Shown here: piece by piece, positions 62,812 to 64,000 of the stretch
Layout: every line of letters starts with the position of its first letter
Position numbering within the stretch: position 1 is the stretch's first letter
Position numbers and translations under genes: made by a program
The notes under the pieces: model-generated
Told to the model about the DNA's origin: nothing
What the model saw: only the letters and a program-made list of their open reading frames with translations
The model's database searches: none
From: Nocardioides sp. S-1144
Lineage (GTDB): Bacteria; Actinomycetota; Actinomycetes; Propionibacteriales; Nocardioidaceae
Direction of reading: 5' to 3'
Length of the DNA stretch: 64,000 nt
Assembly (NCBI RefSeq): GCF_005954645.2
Contig: NZ_CP040695.2
Coordinates: forward strand, 3,720,001-3,784,000

Positions 62812-63009
62812 TGCTCATTTCTCCTTCGTCGGGGCGAGAGCCGCCACTTCAGCGACCCACAACAGGTGCGGTGACACGTCGCTCCGACCCATGGGATGAC
62901 ACCACAAACCAGAAACGCCGTTGGATCACGTACTCCTTAGGCGTCAGACCAGCTGGAACTTCACCTGTTGCGCTGCTGAGACTACCAAGCACGGCCGCGC
63001 TGGAATCAA
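62812..63009 (-). promoter_or_regulatory. cspA: cspA promoter and long 5' leader
   Basis: On the minus strand TTGATT (63004-63009) and TAGTCT (62979-62984), 19 bases apart, would start transcription near 62972. The leader of about 160 bases is AT-richer than its surroundings, as in temperature-responsive csp mRNAs. From 63010 to 63185 I see no further gene. Confidence 0.5.
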
Positions 63010-63185
63010 CCCCTGGGCCCGAGTTTGTGGAACCGAACAGGTGAACGTCGCGTGACGGGCGTGTGACCTGGCCCACAGGTTCCTCGATCCCGCTCAACCA
63101 CGCGGATCCCCCTCACCTCGGTGGACGACGGCAGGGACGTCGTGCTCCCCGGAGGGACGCCGTTCGGTAGCGTCAGCGCTGCCAG

Positions 63186-63258
63186 GGGCCCCTAGCTCAA
63201 TTGGCAGAGCTGAGGACTTTTAATCCTTAGGTTGTGGGTTCGAGTCCCACGGGGCCTA
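63186..63258 (+). tRNA. tRNA-Lys (anticodon TTT)
   Basis: A 73-base cloverleaf: acceptor GGGCCCC with GGGGCCT (first pair G-U), D arm GCTC...GAGC, anticodon stem GAGGA/TCCTT with loop CTTTTAA (anticodon TTT, reads AAA/AAG), T arm GTGGG-TTCGAGT-CCCAC. Discriminator A at 63258; CCA is not encoded. No integrase or partial copy is nearby, so it shows no sign of use as an attachment site. Confidence 0.95.
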
Positions 63259-63324
63259 CCCATCGCGCCAGCCCGAGCCCGAGCCGCGCCCGAGCCGAGC
63301 CCGAGCCCGTCGACCCGGCGTCGG

Positions 63325-63330
63325 TAGGCT
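63325..63330 (+). promoter_or_regulatory. -10-like hexamer TAGGCT, leaderless start
   Basis: TAGGCT ends 6 bases before the ATG at 63337. Confidence 0.55.
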
Positions 63331-63336
63331 CGGTGG

Positions 63337-64000
63337 ATGAGTGGCTCGAGCGACCCCGGCACCGACGTCCCCCGCGGAACCCGCGCGCTGGCGTGGGCGG
63401 TCCTCGTGGCCTCGGTCGTTCAGGTCGTCGCGCCGGTCGTGACCATCAACGGTCCGGGGAGCTCGCCGGGTGCCGGGTCCGGGCCCGACCTGCTCATCAC
63501 CCCGCCCGGCTGGGCGTTCTCGATCTGGGGCGTCATCTACACCGCGGCGATCGTGCAGGCGGTCTGGGTGCTCGCGCGCGGGGCCCACCACGTCCCCCGG
63601 AGGCTCCAGGTCGACCAGGTGGTGCTCTACCTCGCCGCGGCCGTCTGGATCGTCGTCGCCGGCGCGGACAGCAGCCTCGGCACCGCCGCCGTCCTGCTGG
63701 TGATGCTCGTCGCCGCGGTCGACGGCGTCCTGACCGCTCGCGGACGGGTCGGCCCGACCTCGCTCGCGGTCGCGACCGGCGTGGCCAGCGGCCTGTTCGG
63801 CGGGTGGGTGACCGCCGCGTTCTTCCTCAACGTCTCCACCGCGCTCGTCGACAACACCGGGCTCGAGGCCGACCAGGTCGGGTGGCAGGCGGTCGTGCTG
63901 GTCGTCGCGTCCGTCTCGCTGGTCGCCGTCACCCTCCTGGCCCGCGGCGCCCCGGCCTACGCCGCCGCCGGGTGCTGGGCGCTCCTCGGCATCGCCGTCA
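63337..64000 (+). CDS. TspO/MBR-like membrane protein, cut by the window end
   Basis: Open frame of at least 221 codons with no stop before the window ends. Six or more hydrophobic segments and the motif PPGWAFSIWGVIY (about residues 60-72) recall the tryptophan-rich sensory/TspO family, which bind porphyrins or sterol-like ligands, but the protein is longer than typical TspO (about 160). It could belong to a related uncharacterised membrane family. The start is supported by TAGGCT at leaderless spacing. Confidence 0.65.
   Translation, partial: MSGSSDPGTDVPRGTRALAWAVLVASVVQVVAPVVTINGPGSSPGAGSGPDLLITPPGWAFSIWGVIYTAAIVQAVWVLARGAHHVPRRLQVDQVVLYLAAAVWIVVAGADSSLGTAAVLLVMLVAAVDGVLTARGRVGPTSLAVATGVASGLFGGWVTAAFFLNVSTALVDNTGLEADQVGWQAVVLVVASVSLVAVTLLARGAPAYAAAGCWALLGIAV

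Noticed and set aside
62849..63097. 82-codon minus-strand frame in the cspA leader
   Set aside because: Lies in the AT-richer leader without GC3 bias and without a ribosome site; more likely part of the untranslated region.
63186..63258. tRNA-Lys as an integration site
   Set aside because: No duplicated 3' end, integrase or foreign-looking DNA beside it.

Overview
The window is one continuous stretch of ordinary-looking chromosome from a very high-GC actinobacterium, most like Nocardioides or another Nocardioidaceae genus. The grounds are the GC-saturated third codon positions, frequent GTG starts, a mycothiol synthase (MshD), a GlnR-type regulator, an HbhA-like protein, and gene order shared with mycobacteria (hbhA neighbourhood; sulfurtransferase-GlnR-MshD neighbourhood). 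The species call is inference. I see no phage, IS element, integrase or CRISPR array. About 62 protein genes, one tRNA and one frameshifted gene are supported.

Layout. 0-16 kb: housekeeping and metabolism (SDR, aspartate racemase-like, TypA, acyl-CoA ligase, broken rhomboid, MFS exporter, secreted zinc metalloprotease, RibD-like plus DHPS-like pair, esterase, cell-wall amidase, GalE). 15.7-32.5 kb: sugar-nucleotide and surface functions: RmlA, a WbaP-type priming transferase, two tandem Gmd-like enzymes, a second MFS, a 1,587-residue secreted carbohydrate-active multidomain protein, an MMPL exporter, RmlB, an RmlC-RmlD fusion and a cupin. RmlA, RmlB and RmlCD make a complete dTDP-L-rhamnose route. 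32.6-35.5 kb: HTH regulator / HbhA-like / DUF2516 cluster and asparaginase. 35.5-40.4 kb: sulfate activation (CysC, TSUP permease, small membrane protein, CysD, CysN). 40.4-44.1 kb: Fur-family regulator, nitrobindin-like protein, BKACE enzyme and two unknown exported proteins. 44.2-50 kb: D-aminoacyl-tRNA deacylase, a sulfur-transfer operon (MoaD-like, thioredoxin, rhodanese, DUF1416) with a Cys-containing leader peptide, GlnR, YgfZ, DsrE and MshD. 51-60 kb: phosphate block (Ppk1, DUF47, PiT, pstSCAB plus an OmpR-type regulator, PHO-box-like repeat upstream of pstS), then a Nudix-phosphatase of MutT1 type. 60.9-64 kb: anchored unknown protein, intergenic repeats, an unlisted 57-residue gene, CspA with a long 5' leader, tRNA-Lys and a partial TspO-like gene.

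The strongest window-wide signal is a start-site grammar: in about half of the genes that begin a transcription unit, a -10-like hexamer nAnnnT (often TAGGnT or CAGGAT) lies exactly 6 or 7 bases before the ATG/GTG, which would put the mRNA 5' end on the start codon (leaderless transcription). The other notable signals are the Cys leader peptide, two pairs of perfect tandem palindromes, and several unusual fusions or divergent paralogs. No clearly unprecedented multi-gene system is evident.
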